From Magnetofaba australis IT-1 (GTDB lineage Bacteria > Pseudomonadota > Magnetococcia > Magnetococcales > Magnetococcaceae), in assembly GCF_002109495.1 (NCBI RefSeq), contig NZ_LVJN01000020.1, positions 1,224,300-1,288,299 on the forward strand: a stretch of DNA of 64,000 bases. The letters are read 5' to 3'. The notes beneath the pieces were generated by a model, which was not told the DNA's origin, did no database searches, and saw only the letters and a program-made list of their open reading frames with translations. Of the stretch, positions 1-9,488 are shown piece after piece (the stretch's first letter is position 1; every line of letters starts with the position of its first letter). The translations under genes and the position numbers were made by a program.

Positions 1-80
1 CGCTGGGGGGCGGCAAGGCTACGAATGGGCTTTTGTCAGATTCTTGTTGCAAATGCGGGTTGCGCGCGCAAGTTCTGCGC

Positions 81-824
81 TCAAATCGGCAGAAATACCG
101 AGGAGGCGATGAACTGTAACGCCTGTTTGATGGCGCGTTTGGTCTTCTGCGCCACGATCTGCGCCAGGAGGTCTTGAATGACGATGATTTTTCCGGCCAA
201 GCGCTCAAAGCTCAGATCCTGGTTGGTCTCAAGGGAGCCGGGCTCATTGGAGAGCAGATAGAGATCGCCCGACTCAGAACGCATGTGGGTCAGCTTCCAG
301 AAGGCGATCTCCAGGTTGCGCGCGCTATTGTAGAGTTTTTGCGGGTCCAGGGAGTTGAGATCAAACAGGAAAAACTCGGTTTTGTTCTCGTAGGAGGCCA
401 TCAGCATGCCGCCGATTCCGGCGGCGAAGGCGAACACCCGATCGCCTTCGTAGCTTTCGCGAAACGCCAGATGGATCGCTTCGACGCCCACTGCGCCATC
501 CAGCTCTTGGAAACGCCATTGATGGCTTTGGGGGTTGTCGAACAGTTCGTCGACGCGCTCCTGCCAGCCGTCGGCGTCGGTTTTGCGCCATTCACGGGGG
601 TTGCGCCAGTAGAGCTTCTGGGTCATCTCGCGCAGGTGGTTGAACAGGGCGCGCTGCAGCGTCTCCACCATGATGTCGACGTCGCCTTTGGCGATGTCGG
701 AGAGTTCAAACGCGGATTTCTCGTCACCCCACTCCGGGGCAGTGAGCTGATTGCTTAGGCAACCGCTTAGTAGAAGAGCAGCGCACGTCAGCAGGGCGGC
801 GAGAAGGCGGGCGCGCACAGACAT
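81..824 (-). CDS. Predicted lipoprotein of unknown function
   Basis: A 247-residue protein I do not recognise. The N-terminus is a clear lipoprotein signal: two arginines, a hydrophobic stretch and the lipobox LSGC with the lipidation cysteine at residue 22. The mature part is acidic and soluble-looking, with no repeat or catalytic motif that I can name. It begins 15 bases after the mlaA stop on the same strand, so the two are probably co-transcribed and the product may act in the same envelope lipid-transport context. That functional link is inference from position only. The coding call rests on length, signal peptide and operon spacing. Confidence 0.75.
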   Translation of the reverse strand: MSVRARLLAALLTCAALLLSGCLSNQLTAPEWGDEKSAFELSDIAKGDVDIMVETLQRALFNHLREMTQKLYWRNPREWRKTDADGWQERVDELFDNPQSHQWRFQELDGAVGVEAIHLAFRESYEGDRVFAFAAGIGGMLMASYENKTEFFLFDLNSLDPQKLYNSARNLEIAFWKLTHMRSESGDLYLLSNEPGSLETNQDLSFERLAGKIIVIQDLLAQIVAQKTKRAIKQALQFIASSVFLPI

Positions 825-839
825 GTACCAGAGGCGAGC

Positions 840-1571
840 TTAGTTGGCGATCTGGTTGCTGCGCAGCTTCAGGTAGCCGTCGCGCAGCGACAGGTAGGGA
901 TCCAGCGCAGCGCTCTTGAGGTCTTCATACTCGCCCAGGCGCAACGAGGTGTCGTTGACGATCTCCACCGAGCGCGCGCCAACCCGGGTCCAGGTTTCGA
1001 TGTCGCCGTAGTTGATGGGCTGCAGGAAGGCGTCTCCCACCAGACCGACGGTGTCGCGCAAGGTGGAGGCGCCCAGCAGGGGCCACACCAGATAGGGCGA
1101 ATCGCCCACGCCATACACGCCCAGGGTCTGGCCCAGGTCTTCCCGGTTGGAGGTCATGGCGAAGGTTTCGCCGGCCACGTCAATGAAGCCCAGTAGGCCG
1201 ATGGTGGAGTTGATGCAGAAGCGGGCGGCTTCAGTCAGCGCTTGGGAGCCTTTGCCCTGTAGCAGCGCGTTGACGAAGTAGACCGGTTGGGTCAGGTTGT
1301 CGAACACATTGTGCACGCCCTGACGCAGCTCCAGCGGCAGCACTGCGGCATAGCCGGTGGAGATCGGTTTGAGGGCCCAGAAATAGAGCGTGTCGTTGAC
1401 GCCGAACATCAGACGGTTCCACCCCTCCAGCGGATCGGAGACGGTGGGGGCGGGCGCAGCAGAGGCCCACAGGTCGGCGCTGGGGTCGGCCTCAGTGGCC
1501 AGAGCCTGGCGGGCGCTGAGGGCCCAGGTCAGGGTGATTGCCAACAGGAGGGTGCGCAGGGTGGAAGCCAT
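840..1571 (-). CDS. mlaA: MlaA (VacJ) family outer-membrane phospholipid transport protein
   Basis: MlaA removes mislocalised phospholipid from the outer leaflet of the outer membrane and hands it to periplasmic MlaC. The family core is plain here: DPLEGWNRLMFGVND near the start of the mature protein, then the NLTQPVYFVNALLQG and GLLGFIDVA segments, EDLGQTLGVYGVGDSPYLVWP and the GDAFLQPINY region. I chose the ATG at 1571 (243 residues) because a typical signal peptide starts there and AAGG lies 9 bases upstream. A longer reading from 1643 adds 24 residues of non-signal sequence. Unusually there is no lipobox cysteine; the signal ends in an AxA-like site. The mlaC gene is divergent just upstream. 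Confidence 0.9.
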   Translation of the reverse strand: MASTLRTLLLAITLTWALSARQALATEADPSADLWASAAPAPTVSDPLEGWNRLMFGVNDTLYFWALKPISTGYAAVLPLELRQGVHNVFDNLTQPVYFVNALLQGKGSQALTEAARFCINSTIGLLGFIDVAGETFAMTSNREDLGQTLGVYGVGDSPYLVWPLLGASTLRDTVGLVGDAFLQPINYGDIETWTRVGARSVEIVNDTSLRLGEYEDLKSAALDPYLSLRDGYLKLRSNQIAN

Positions 1572-1883
1572 CGGTGTTCGCCTTGCAAGCCGCCAGGGGC
1601 GGCAAAGTGTTGGGATGAATGCGTCTCGACATGACCGCTTCATTCTAAAAGCGGCTGCGCATTTTGCCCCATATTGGCCGATTTTTCAATTGAAAGCAAT
1701 TGTTCGCGCAAGCGCCTGACGTGTTGCGGCTTGAGCAATAGGTGGGCCGGGTAAGCGCAAATCTGAGGCTATTGGCTCTATACCAATGGCGCCAAACCTG
1801 GACGAGTCTGTAAGAATTGACTAAATTGTACGTTTGGGTTGTTTGGATTGTCATGGCTTTGGCACAGAATCGGGTTAGCAAAG

Positions 1884-2555
1884 ATGAAACGGTTGCTCAA
1901 TGCATCAATTTTTTGTCGTCTTGGCGTGCACATGGGGCGTCGGATGTTTCTGTTGGCGGGCGCTCTGGCGTTGGGATTGGCGCTGACGGCGCCGGCGCAC
2001 GCCAGTGACGCAGCGGCCACCCGCGCCATCCAGAAGGCGATCAGTGACGCCGTGGCGCTGCTGAAGAATCCTGAATACACCGGTCAGGAGAAGACCGCCG
2101 TACGTCGCGAGAAGCTGCGAGAACTGCTCTATAGTCACTTTGACTTCGCCACCATGTCGCGCGGCGCATTGGGCGCCTCCTGGGCCAAGTTCAGCGCTGA
2201 GCAGCAGCAGCGTTTCACCCATCTGTTCCGTCGCTTGCTCGAGGAGTCCTATCTGGACAAAATCGAGGGCTATGAGGGCAAAGGGGTGGAGTTCGCCGCC
2301 GAGCGCAAGCTCTCCGATTATGTGATTGAACTCGACAGCAGCGTGGATGCCGCCGGGCAGACTTTGAAAGTGGTCTACCGCTGCTTCAAGAACGCCGAAG
2401 GTTGGAAGGTGTTTGATATCGTGTTTGAAGGGGTGAGTCTGATTGGCAACTATCAGCCTCAGTTCGCTCACCTGATGCGTGGCGGCGACGCCGAATTTCT
2501 CCTTGAGAAGCTGAGCAAGAAGGTCAAATCCATCGACGCGGCCTCTGCTGGATAA
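1884..2555 (+). CDS. mlaC: MlaC-like periplasmic phospholipid-binding protein
   Basis: MlaC carries phospholipid across the periplasm between MlaA and the inner-membrane MlaFEDB transporter. The protein (about 223 residues from this start) has an N-terminal signal segment (FLLAGALALGLALTAPAHA), then the family pattern of a helical domain with the SHFDFATMSRGALGASW motif, an EQQQRFTHLFRRLLEESYL helix and a C-terminal NTF2-like sheet ending in GVSLIGNYQPQF. Start choice is uncertain: ATGs at 1884, 1932 and 1944 are in frame and none has a strong ribosome-binding site. It is divergent from mlaA. The transporter genes mlaFED are not in this window, so the Mla genes are split in this genome. Confidence 0.85.
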   Translation: MKRLLNASIFCRLGVHMGRRMFLLAGALALGLALTAPAHASDAAATRAIQKAISDAVALLKNPEYTGQEKTAVRREKLRELLYSHFDFATMSRGALGASWAKFSAEQQQRFTHLFRRLLEESYLDKIEGYEGKGVEFAAERKLSDYVIELDSSVDAAGQTLKVVYRCFKNAEGWKVFDIVFEGVSLIGNYQPQFAHLMRGGDAEFLLEKLSKKVKSIDAASAG

Positions 2556-2588
2556 ACTGTGCCGAGCCTCTGTCTGGGCTATGAGAGA

Positions 2589-2619
2589 AGCGGGCTCCTT
2601 AGGGAGTCCGCTTTTTTTT
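2589..2619 (+). terminator. Rho-independent terminator after mlaC
   Basis: Ten-base stem AGCGGGCTCC / GGAGTCCGCT (one G-T wobble) with a TTAG loop, followed by eight T residues. It lies 34 bases after the mlaC stop. Confidence 0.9.
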
Positions 2620-2715
2620 ATGGCTGTTTGGCGTCGCTATATGGCTGTACTGGCCGTCACAGACTGGTATGCTGAAACGGGCGTTGGCTGGGACGCCTCA
2701 AGCGGGGGCGAAGGG

Positions 2716-3450
2716 ATGATCTTTCTGGATTTTGACGGCGTGTTGGCGGATTCGGCGCGGGAGGTCTACGTGTGCGGCGCCTGCACCCACGATCCGGCGG
2801 CGGCGCAGGCGCTGCGCGCCTTGGCGCAAAGCGCGGCGGCGCAACGTTTTTGTCGTTTGCGCTATTTGGTGGATGACGCGCTGGATGCGGCTTTGCTGGC
2901 CCCATTGGCGCAGGAGGTGGACGCCGACTGGCAGCCGGAGGCGATCGAACAGCGTTTGCGCGCCGCGCGCGACGCTTTGGACACTGAAGCGCAGGCGCGC
3001 CTGACGGAGCGCTTTTTCCAAATGCGCGCGCAGTTGCGCGATGGCGACATGGACGCGTGGCTTGCGCTGACGCCCGCCTACCCCTTTGTCGCCATGATTC
3101 GCGCGCAGATCCACGCCGCGTCGGAGCGGTTTCATATCGTCACCACCAAAGATGGCTCCAGTGTGGCGGCGCTGCTGGAGTCCTATGATCTGCAACCGCT
3201 TGTTCCCTCTATCGCCGACGCCAGCAGCTATCAGGCCCATGGCGATAAACGCGCGGTGATCGAATCGATCATGGCCGCGCGCGGCGCCCAAAGCGGTCTG
3301 TTTCTGGATGATAACCGCGCCCACCTGAGCGCGTGCGAAGGCGCGGCGGGGTTGGATCTGGCGCAGGCGGGCTGGGGCTATGTGCGGCCTGGCGAGGGCG
3401 GGCTGCAGATGGAACAGGCCGCGCAGATGATCGCTCAACGGCTGACTTGA
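2716..3450 (+). CDS. HAD-superfamily hydrolase, first gene of polysaccharide operon
   Basis: A 244-residue haloacid-dehalogenase-fold protein. Motif I is FLDFDGVLADS at the extreme N-terminus (nucleophile Asp5, acid Asp7), motif II is the threonine in IVTTKDG, motif III the lysine in HGDKRAVIE, and motif IV the pair in FLDDNRAH. All four catalytic motifs are present, so an active phosphatase or phosphotransferase is likely; the substrate cannot be read from sequence. Start at ATG 2716 because motif I must lie near the N-terminus and a GGGGGCGAAGGG purine tract precedes it. The stop is 3 bases before the next gene, placing it in the polysaccharide operon. Confidence 0.85.
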   Translation: MIFLDFDGVLADSAREVYVCGACTHDPAAAQALRALAQSAAAQRFCRLRYLVDDALDAALLAPLAQEVDADWQPEAIEQRLRAARDALDTEAQARLTERFFQMRAQLRDGDMDAWLALTPAYPFVAMIRAQIHAASERFHIVTTKDGSSVAALLESYDLQPLVPSIADASSYQAHGDKRAVIESIMAARGAQSGLFLDDNRAHLSACEGAAGLDLAQAGWGYVRPGEGGLQMEQAAQMIAQRLT

Positions 3451-3453
3451 TCG

Positions 3454-4623
3454 ATGGACGCTGACGGGATCTCCTTGCGCGTGGCGCATGTGTTGCCGCG
3501 CATTGGCGATCAGGCCAGCGGTCCGTCATATACCGTGCCGCGCCTGTGCCAAGCGCAGGCCCAGGCTGGGGCCCAGGCCACTCTGCACGTGCTGGCGGAG
3601 CGGCGTCCGGCGCCCGCCGTGGGGTGCGCATTGCATCGTTATCCGCTGTTGACGTCGTGGCTGGAGTGGTTGGGGCTCGCTCCCGCTATGGCGCGCGGGC
3701 TGCGCCGCTTTGCCGCTGATCTGGATTGGGTGCATAACCACAGTCTGTGGATGTTGCCCAATGTTTACGCCGGGCGCGCGGCCACGCGGGCGGGCTGTCT
3801 GTTGGCGGTGTCGCCTCGGGGTACGTTGAGCCAGCGCGCTCTATCCATCTCTCCCATGAAAAAGCAGTTGATGTGGCGGCTGGCGCAGCGGGCGGCCATC
3901 GCCCCGGCGGCGCTGTTCCACGCCACCAGCGCCGCCGAGTGCGCCGATATCCGCCGCATGGGCTTCACCGCGCCGGTGGCGATTCTGCCCAACGGCGTGG
4001 AGATCCCGTCGTTGCTGGAGAATGTGCAACACTCCGCCCTGCAGGCGCACAGAAAGCTGCTGTTCCTGGGGCGCATCCATCCGATTAAAGGGCTGCCGGA
4101 TCTACTGCGCGCGTGGCGCGGCGTTCAGGATCGATTTTCAGACTGGGAGCTGGAGATCTGCGGGCCCGACGATGGCGGCCATCTGGCGCAGTTGCAGGTT
4201 CTGGCGGCGCAACTGGGGATTGCGCGGGTCAGCTTTTCGCCGCCGCTGTTCGATGCCGATAAAATCGCTGCGTACCAGCGCGCCGATCTCTACATCCTTC
4301 CTAGCCATTCGGAGAACTTCGCCATGACCGTGGCCGAAGCGCTGGGGGCGGGAACGCCAGTCATCGTCTCGCAAGGCGCGCCGTGGTCGGCAGTGCAGGA
4401 GCAGCGTTGCGGGTGGTGGACGCCGGTGGGCGAGGCGGGGGTGGCCGCGGCCTTGCAACAGGCTCTGGCGACGCCCTCGATGCAGTTACGTGAGATGGGG
4501 CGGCGCGGACGTGACTGGATGCAGCGCGACTTCGGCTGGGACGGCATCGCCCGGCGCATGCTGGCGTCCTACGCCTGGGCGCAGCATGGCGGGACAAGAC
4601 CGCCTTGGATTCATCTGGACTGA
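3454..4623 (+). CDS. GT4-family glycosyltransferase
   Basis: A retaining GT-B glycosyltransferase of 389 residues, expected to transfer a nucleotide-activated sugar onto a lipid-linked glycan at the cytoplasmic face. The N-terminal donor-independent half starts LRVAHVLPRIGDQASGPSYT. The C-terminal half carries LLFLGRIHPIKGLPDLLRAW and the EX7E signature ENFAMTVAE (about residues 286-294), followed by GTPVIVSQGAPW. It follows the HAD gene by 3 bases and precedes the amidotransferase gene by 21 bases. Sugar specificity cannot be assigned. Confidence 0.9.
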   Translation: MDADGISLRVAHVLPRIGDQASGPSYTVPRLCQAQAQAGAQATLHVLAERRPAPAVGCALHRYPLLTSWLEWLGLAPAMARGLRRFAADLDWVHNHSLWMLPNVYAGRAATRAGCLLAVSPRGTLSQRALSISPMKKQLMWRLAQRAAIAPAALFHATSAAECADIRRMGFTAPVAILPNGVEIPSLLENVQHSALQAHRKLLFLGRIHPIKGLPDLLRAWRGVQDRFSDWELEICGPDDGGHLAQLQVLAAQLGIARVSFSPPLFDADKIAAYQRADLYILPSHSENFAMTVAEALGAGTPVIVSQGAPWSAVQEQRCGWWTPVGEAGVAAALQQALATPSMQLREMGRRGRDWMQRDFGWDGIARRMLASYAWAQHGGTRPPWIHLD

Positions 4624-4644
4624 ACGGGATCGGATGCGCGACGG

Positions 4645-6564
4645 ATGTGCGGCATAGCGGGGATATTCGGCGGCGGGGCGGAGGCGGCGCGGCGCGATGT
4701 GGGCGTCATGATCGATGCCATGGCCCATCGCGGGCCGGACGGGCAGGGGGTGGTTGACCTCACCCCTGCGGGCGGCGCGCTGGCGTTGGGCCATCGACGG
4801 CTGGCGCTGCTGGACCTGAGCAATGCGGGTTTGCAGCCTATGCTCTGCCCCGATGAAGCGCGGAACGCGGCGCCGCCGCGCGGCTGGCTGGTGTTCAATG
4901 GCGAGATCTATAACCACCTTCAATTACGCCGCCAGTTGCATGGCGAAGGGGTGCGGTTTGTCAGCGGCAGCGACACCGAAACCCTGATGTGGGCGCTGGC
5001 GCGCTGGGGCGAGGCGGCGTTGAGTCGACTGCAGGGCATGTTCGCCTTCGCCTGGTGTGACCTGCGCGCGCAAACTCTTCTGTTGGCGCGTGATCCGCTG
5101 GGGATCAAACCGCTCTACACGGCGCAGCAGGCGGGGCGCATGGGGTTTGCTTCCGAAGCGCGGGCGCTGCGCGCGGCGGGGTTGGGAGGCGGCGGGATTG
5201 ATCCGCGCGCATTGGCCTCTCTTCTGGCTTATGGCGCGGTGGCCGAGCCGTTGTGCGCCGTGCCCGGCGTAGACGAGCTGGAGGCGGGCCATGCGCTGCG
5301 TCTGGATCTGACCAAGATCCCCGCTGAGGCGCTGGCGCTGGCGCGGCGCTGGCGTTATGCGGCATCGCCCAAGGCGCAGGCGTGGCGCGATCGTGAGCAA
5401 GGGGTGGCCGCCGCCGCGCAAGCGCTCGAGGCGTCCGTGGCGGGGCACTTGCTGGCCGATGCGCCGGTGGGGCTGTTTCTCTCCAGCGGTTTGGATAGCG
5501 CGGCGCTGGCCACGCTGTGCGCGCGCGCCGCGCCCAACACCCACGCCTTTACCATCAGTATCGCCAGCGCCGGTGAGCGGGATGAAGCGCCCATTGCCCG
5601 CGCCTGCGCCGAGGAGCTGGGGCTGCCGTTCGAGGCCATCACGCTGACCGACGCTTTCGTGGAGCAGCGCGCTTTGGGCTTCTTCACCGCGCTGGATCAG
5701 CCCGGTTGGGATGGGCTGAACACCTATCTGATCTCCGAGGCGGTGCGCGAGCGCGGCATGAAGGCGGCGCTCTCCGGAGTGGGCGGCGATGAGCTGTTCG
5801 GCGGCTACTCCGGTTTCCGCACGCTGCCCAAACTGCGCTGGCTGAGTGGTCTGCTGCGCAACTTGCCCGCCGCTGTGCGCAACGCCATCGCCAAACGGCT
5901 CTATCCACACCCCGAGCAGGCGGCGCGGCGGGAAAAATTGAGCGAACTGTTGGCGGCGGGATTGGATGTGCAGGCGTTGACCCTACGCTCGCGGCGCCTC
6001 TTCTCCGACGCTCAGTTGCGCGCTTTTGGCCTGGGCGAGGCGCTGTCGACGTTGGATGCGCAAGCGCTGCCTGCCGAGCGCTGGGCCGATGCGCCGTTGG
6101 AGGAGGTCTGCGCCGAGATCTCCCGGGTGGAGAGCCGCTACTACATGGGCAACACCCTGCTGCGCGATGCCGATGTGATGAGCATGGCTCACAGTCTGGA
6201 GATTCGCACGCCGTTTGTGCATCAGCCGTTGGTGGATGTGATCGCCAGCATGCCGGGGCGTTGGCGACGGCCGGAGAAGGGGCGCAATAAGCCTCTGCTC
6301 ATTGATGCGGTGGGGGCGGATCTGCCACGCCGTCTGCTGGGGCTGCCCAAGAGCGGTTTTACTCTCAATCAGGACGCCTGGATGCGCGGACCGCTGCGCG
6401 CGCCGTTCGAGCAGTGGATCGATGCGCTCAAACACAGCGGCGCGCTCAATCCGACTCTGGTGGAGCATGAGTGGCGCGCCTTTTTGGACTCCTCGCCCCA
6501 GTCGGGGCAGTGGTCCCGCGCCTGGATGCTGGGGGTGCTGGGCGCGTGGCTGGCGACGGCGTGA
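4645..6564 (+). CDS. asnB: Asparagine synthase-like glutamine amidotransferase
   Basis: A 639-residue class II glutamine amidotransferase fused to an ATP-pyrophosphatase synthetase domain. MCGIAGIFGG gives the N-terminal nucleophile Cys2, and GDEL and SGVGGDELFGGYSG mark the synthetase fold. The PP-loop is SSGLDSA near residue 280. The family makes asparagine from aspartate, but in polysaccharide operons homologues are thought to amidate sugar acids or act on a modified glycan. The location between glycosyltransferase and heparinase-like genes suggests the latter role (inference). Such proteins are also common in exosortase/EPS loci, though no exosortase gene is in this window. It overlaps the next gene by one base. 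Confidence 0.88.
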   Translation: MCGIAGIFGGGAEAARRDVGVMIDAMAHRGPDGQGVVDLTPAGGALALGHRRLALLDLSNAGLQPMLCPDEARNAAPPRGWLVFNGEIYNHLQLRRQLHGEGVRFVSGSDTETLMWALARWGEAALSRLQGMFAFAWCDLRAQTLLLARDPLGIKPLYTAQQAGRMGFASEARALRAAGLGGGGIDPRALASLLAYGAVAEPLCAVPGVDELEAGHALRLDLTKIPAEALALARRWRYAASPKAQAWRDREQGVAAAAQALEASVAGHLLADAPVGLFLSSGLDSAALATLCARAAPNTHAFTISIASAGERDEAPIARACAEELGLPFEAITLTDAFVEQRALGFFTALDQPGWDGLNTYLISEAVRERGMKAALSGVGGDELFGGYSGFRTLPKLRWLSGLLRNLPAAVRNAIAKRLYPHPEQAARREKLSELLAAGLDVQALTLRSRRLFSDAQLRAFGLGEALSTLDAQALPAERWADAPLEEVCAEISRVESRYYMGNTLLRDADVMSMAHSLEIRTPFVHQPLVDVIASMPGRWRRPEKGRNKPLLIDAVGADLPRRLLGLPKSGFTLNQDAWMRGPLRAPFEQWIDALKHSGALNPTLVEHEWRAFLDSSPQSGQWSRAWMLGVLGAWLATA

Positions 6565-8228
6565 TGGGACGACTGCGACAACTGGGGCGCACATGGCGCA
6601 CGGCGCGCCATCTGCGGCTGCGTCAGCTCTGGTTTACTGTGTGGCGCCGTCTGCGCCCGCCGCGCCCGAATCTGACGCGCCCCTATCCCTCTTTGCGTCC
6701 GCTGGTCATGGGGTGGACTCCTGGCGCGCCGCCGCCGGTGAGCTTGATCGGGCCGGATCGCATGGATCTGCTGGGGGTGGCGCGGCGCATCGATTCGCCT
6801 GACGTCTGGAATGATGCGCGAATCCCCAAGCTCTGGCTCTACCATCTGCACTATTTTGAAGATCTGATTGCGCCTGACGCCGCTGCGCGGCGAGGCGAGC
6901 AAATCGCCCTGTTGGCGCGTTGGATTGCAGAGAATCCGCCTGGGGTTGGCAATGGCTGGGAGCCCTATCCCATCTCCCTGCGGCTGGCCCATGTGGTCGC
7001 CTGGGTGCTGGGCGGCGCGCCGTTGTCGGAGACGCTGCACGCTTCGTTGTCGGTTCAGGCGCGCATGCTGGCGGCGTCGCTGGAGTGGCGCGTGGATGGC
7101 AACCATCTGCTGGCCAACGCGCGCGGGCTGCTCTTCGCTGGGGCGCTATTGGGCGGCGAGGAGGGCGATGGCTGGTTGGCGCAGGGGATGGCGTTGTGGA
7201 ATCAACTCCTGGCCGAACAGATTCTTCCCGATGGTGGCCACAATGAACGTTCGGCGGCCTACCATGCGGTCATCCTGCGCGATCTGCTGGATCTGATTCA
7301 ACTGTTCGAGCGCGTTGTGCCCCATGCGCCAGTCACGGCCCCATTGGATATGTGGCGGCAAACGGCGGCGCACATGCTGGATTGGTTAGCGGCCATGCGT
7401 CACGGCGATGGACTGATCATGCAGATGCAGGACGCCACCCTGCATGGCCCGCCAACATATGACGCCCTGTGCGACTATGCGCATCGGGTGGGCGTGTCGA
7501 CGCCACTAGCCAGTGAGGCGGCGGCGCGCCACTTTGCCGATTCCGGCTATGCGCGATTGCAGATCGGCGCGGCGCGCCTGTTTATGGATGTGGGCGCGGT
7601 GGGCCCGGCGCATCAACCCGGCCACGCCCATGCCGGAACGCTGGGCATTGAACTCTCTCTGGGCGCGCAACGTTTGTTGGTGGACTGCGGCGTGAGCGAA
7701 TATGGCGAGAGCGCCGAGCGGCTGCGCCAGCGCGGCACGGCGGCGCACAACACCGTCTGCGTGGCCGACGCCGACTCCTCTGAGGTGTGGCGCGGTTTTC
7801 GCGTCGGCGCCAGGGCGCGGGTTTTTGACGTCAGCGTCATAAAACAGGAGGGCAAGGCCATGGCCAGCGCCTGGCACGATGGCTATGTGCGCCTATCCGG
7901 CTCGCCGCGCCACGCCCGCTATGTGCGTCTGGAGGCGGGCAGCGTGATCATTCATGATCGCGTCATCGGCGCCTATACCCATGCGCAGGCGCGATTTTTA
8001 TTGCATCCTGCGGTGACGTTGGAGGTCGATGATGACGGCGTCGGCGGACGCTGGCGCTGGCCCGGCGGCGTCGGGCGTTGGCGGATCGAGCGTGGCGCGG
8101 CGACAATTGAAGACGCGACGTGGCATCCCGACTTTGGTTGTGTGCGCCCGACCCAACGGCTCTGTGTGACGCTGGCGGAGCAGGAGTCGCGGGTTTGGTT
8201 TGGGTGGGAATCATCCCAATACGCTTGA
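6564..8228 (+). CDS. Heparinase II/III-like polysaccharide lyase family protein
   Basis: A protein of 554 residues from the ATG that overlaps the asnB stop (TGATG). The N-terminal two thirds resemble the alpha/alpha toroid of heparinase II/III family proteins, with WLYHLHYFEDL, NGWEPYPISLRL and GNHLLANARGL. The C-terminal third is the beta-sandwich domain, with HAHAGTLGIELSLGAQRLLVDCG and GTAAHNTVCVADADSSEVW. There is no signal peptide, so it is predicted cytoplasmic or membrane-associated. In capsule and exopolysaccharide operons this family often sits beside an AsnB-like protein, as here; the chemistry there is not established. Substrate unknown. Confidence 0.85.
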   Translation: MGRLRQLGRTWRTARHLRLRQLWFTVWRRLRPPRPNLTRPYPSLRPLVMGWTPGAPPPVSLIGPDRMDLLGVARRIDSPDVWNDARIPKLWLYHLHYFEDLIAPDAAARRGEQIALLARWIAENPPGVGNGWEPYPISLRLAHVVAWVLGGAPLSETLHASLSVQARMLAASLEWRVDGNHLLANARGLLFAGALLGGEEGDGWLAQGMALWNQLLAEQILPDGGHNERSAAYHAVILRDLLDLIQLFERVVPHAPVTAPLDMWRQTAAHMLDWLAAMRHGDGLIMQMQDATLHGPPTYDALCDYAHRVGVSTPLASEAAARHFADSGYARLQIGAARLFMDVGAVGPAHQPGHAHAGTLGIELSLGAQRLLVDCGVSEYGESAERLRQRGTAAHNTVCVADADSSEVWRGFRVGARARVFDVSVIKQEGKAMASAWHDGYVRLSGSPRHARYVRLEAGSVIIHDRVIGAYTHAQARFLLHPAVTLEVDDDGVGGRWRWPGGVGRWRIERGAATIEDATWHPDFGCVRPTQRLCVTLAEQESRVWFGWESSQYA

Positions 8229-8246
8229 ACGGCGCGGGATAACGGC

Positions 8247-9481
8247 ATGCGAATTCTGTTTCTCAGCGATAACTATCCCCCGGAGACCAACGCGCCCGCG
8301 TCGCGTCTGTCGGAGCATGCGCGCCACTGGATCGACGCCGGCGCCGAAGTGCGCGTGCTCACCACCGCGCCCAACTTTCCGGCGGGGGTGATCTTCCCCG
8401 GTTACGACAATCGCTGGTGGCGGCTGGAAGAGATGGACGGCGTGCAGGTGGGCCGGGTCAAGACCTATGTGACCGCCAACTCAGGCTTTCTTAAACGCAC
8501 CCTCGATTATATCTCATTTGGCGTGGCGGGTCTGTTCGCCGGACTGTTGCAGCCGCGACCCGACGTCATCTGCGCCACCACGCCGCAATTTTTCTGCGCC
8601 CTGTTCGGTCTGATCCTGGCCAAACTTCGCCGCGTCCCTTTCGTGCTGGAGTTGCGTGATCTGTGGCCCGAGTCCATCCGTGTGGTGGGGGCGGTCAAGC
8701 ACGACTGGATGCTGCGTCCATTCGAGTGGCTGGAAACGCTGCTCTATCGCTACTCCGATCGCATCGTCACGGTGACCGAATCGTTCGCCAAACGGCTGAT
8801 CGCGCGCGGCGTGGATCCGAACAAAATCGATGTGGTGATCAATGGCGTGGAGTTGGATCGCTATGCGCCGCAGCCCCGTGACGCCGCCCTGGCCGCCGAG
8901 GCCGGGACCAGCGACCGCTTCGTGGTGGGTTACGTGGGCACACATGGTATGGCCCACGCCCTGGACAATGTGCTGGCGGCGGCGGCGCTGTTGAGGCCTG
9001 ACGAGCCCATCACCTTTCTGTTGGTGGGCGATGGCGCGCGGCGGCAGGCGTTGATGGAGCAGGCGCAGCAACAGGGGTTGAACCATGTTGCGTTCCTTCC
9101 ACCGCAGCCCAAGGCGCGCATGCCTGCGGTGTGGAGTCTGTGTGATGTGGCTTTGGTGCATCTGAAGGATGATCCGCTGTTTGAGACCGTGATCCCCTCC
9201 AAGATCTTCGAGGCTATGGGCATGGGGTTGCCGCAAATATTGGCGCTGCCCCAGGGCGAAGGGGCGCGTTTGGCCCTGCAGGCGGGGTGGGGGTGTGGGT
9301 CCCGCCGCAGAACCCCCAGGCGTTGGCCGATGCGGCGCGCGCGCTCTACAAAGATTCGGCAAAGCGCCAATCGCTGGCCGACGCCGCCATTGCGGCGGCG
9401 CCGGGATTCAGTCGCAAACGTCAGGCGTTGCGCATGCTGGATGTGCTGCGCAACGCCGCCGGTTTGAGCGACTCGCGGTGA
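8247..9481 (+). pseudogene. GT4-family (WbuB-like) glycosyltransferase, single-base frameshift
   Basis: The reading frame from 8247 starts as a good GT4 glycosyltransferase (MRILFLSDNYPPETNAPASR, then FVLELRDLWPESI, VVGYVGTHGMAHALDNVL and PSKIFEAMGMGLPQIL). After LALQAG near 9287 it turns into an arginine-rich, unrelated tail ending at 9467. The expected C-terminus (VWVPPQNPQALADAARALYK and on to 9481) lies in the next frame from 9287. One G missing from the GGGG run at 9284-9287 explains the break; adding it back restores a protein of about 411 residues with stop at 9481. It may be a real mutation or a sequencing or assembly error. Neighbours on both sides are intact and co-directional. Confidence 0.85.
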
Positions 9482-9488
9482 GAGCGGC

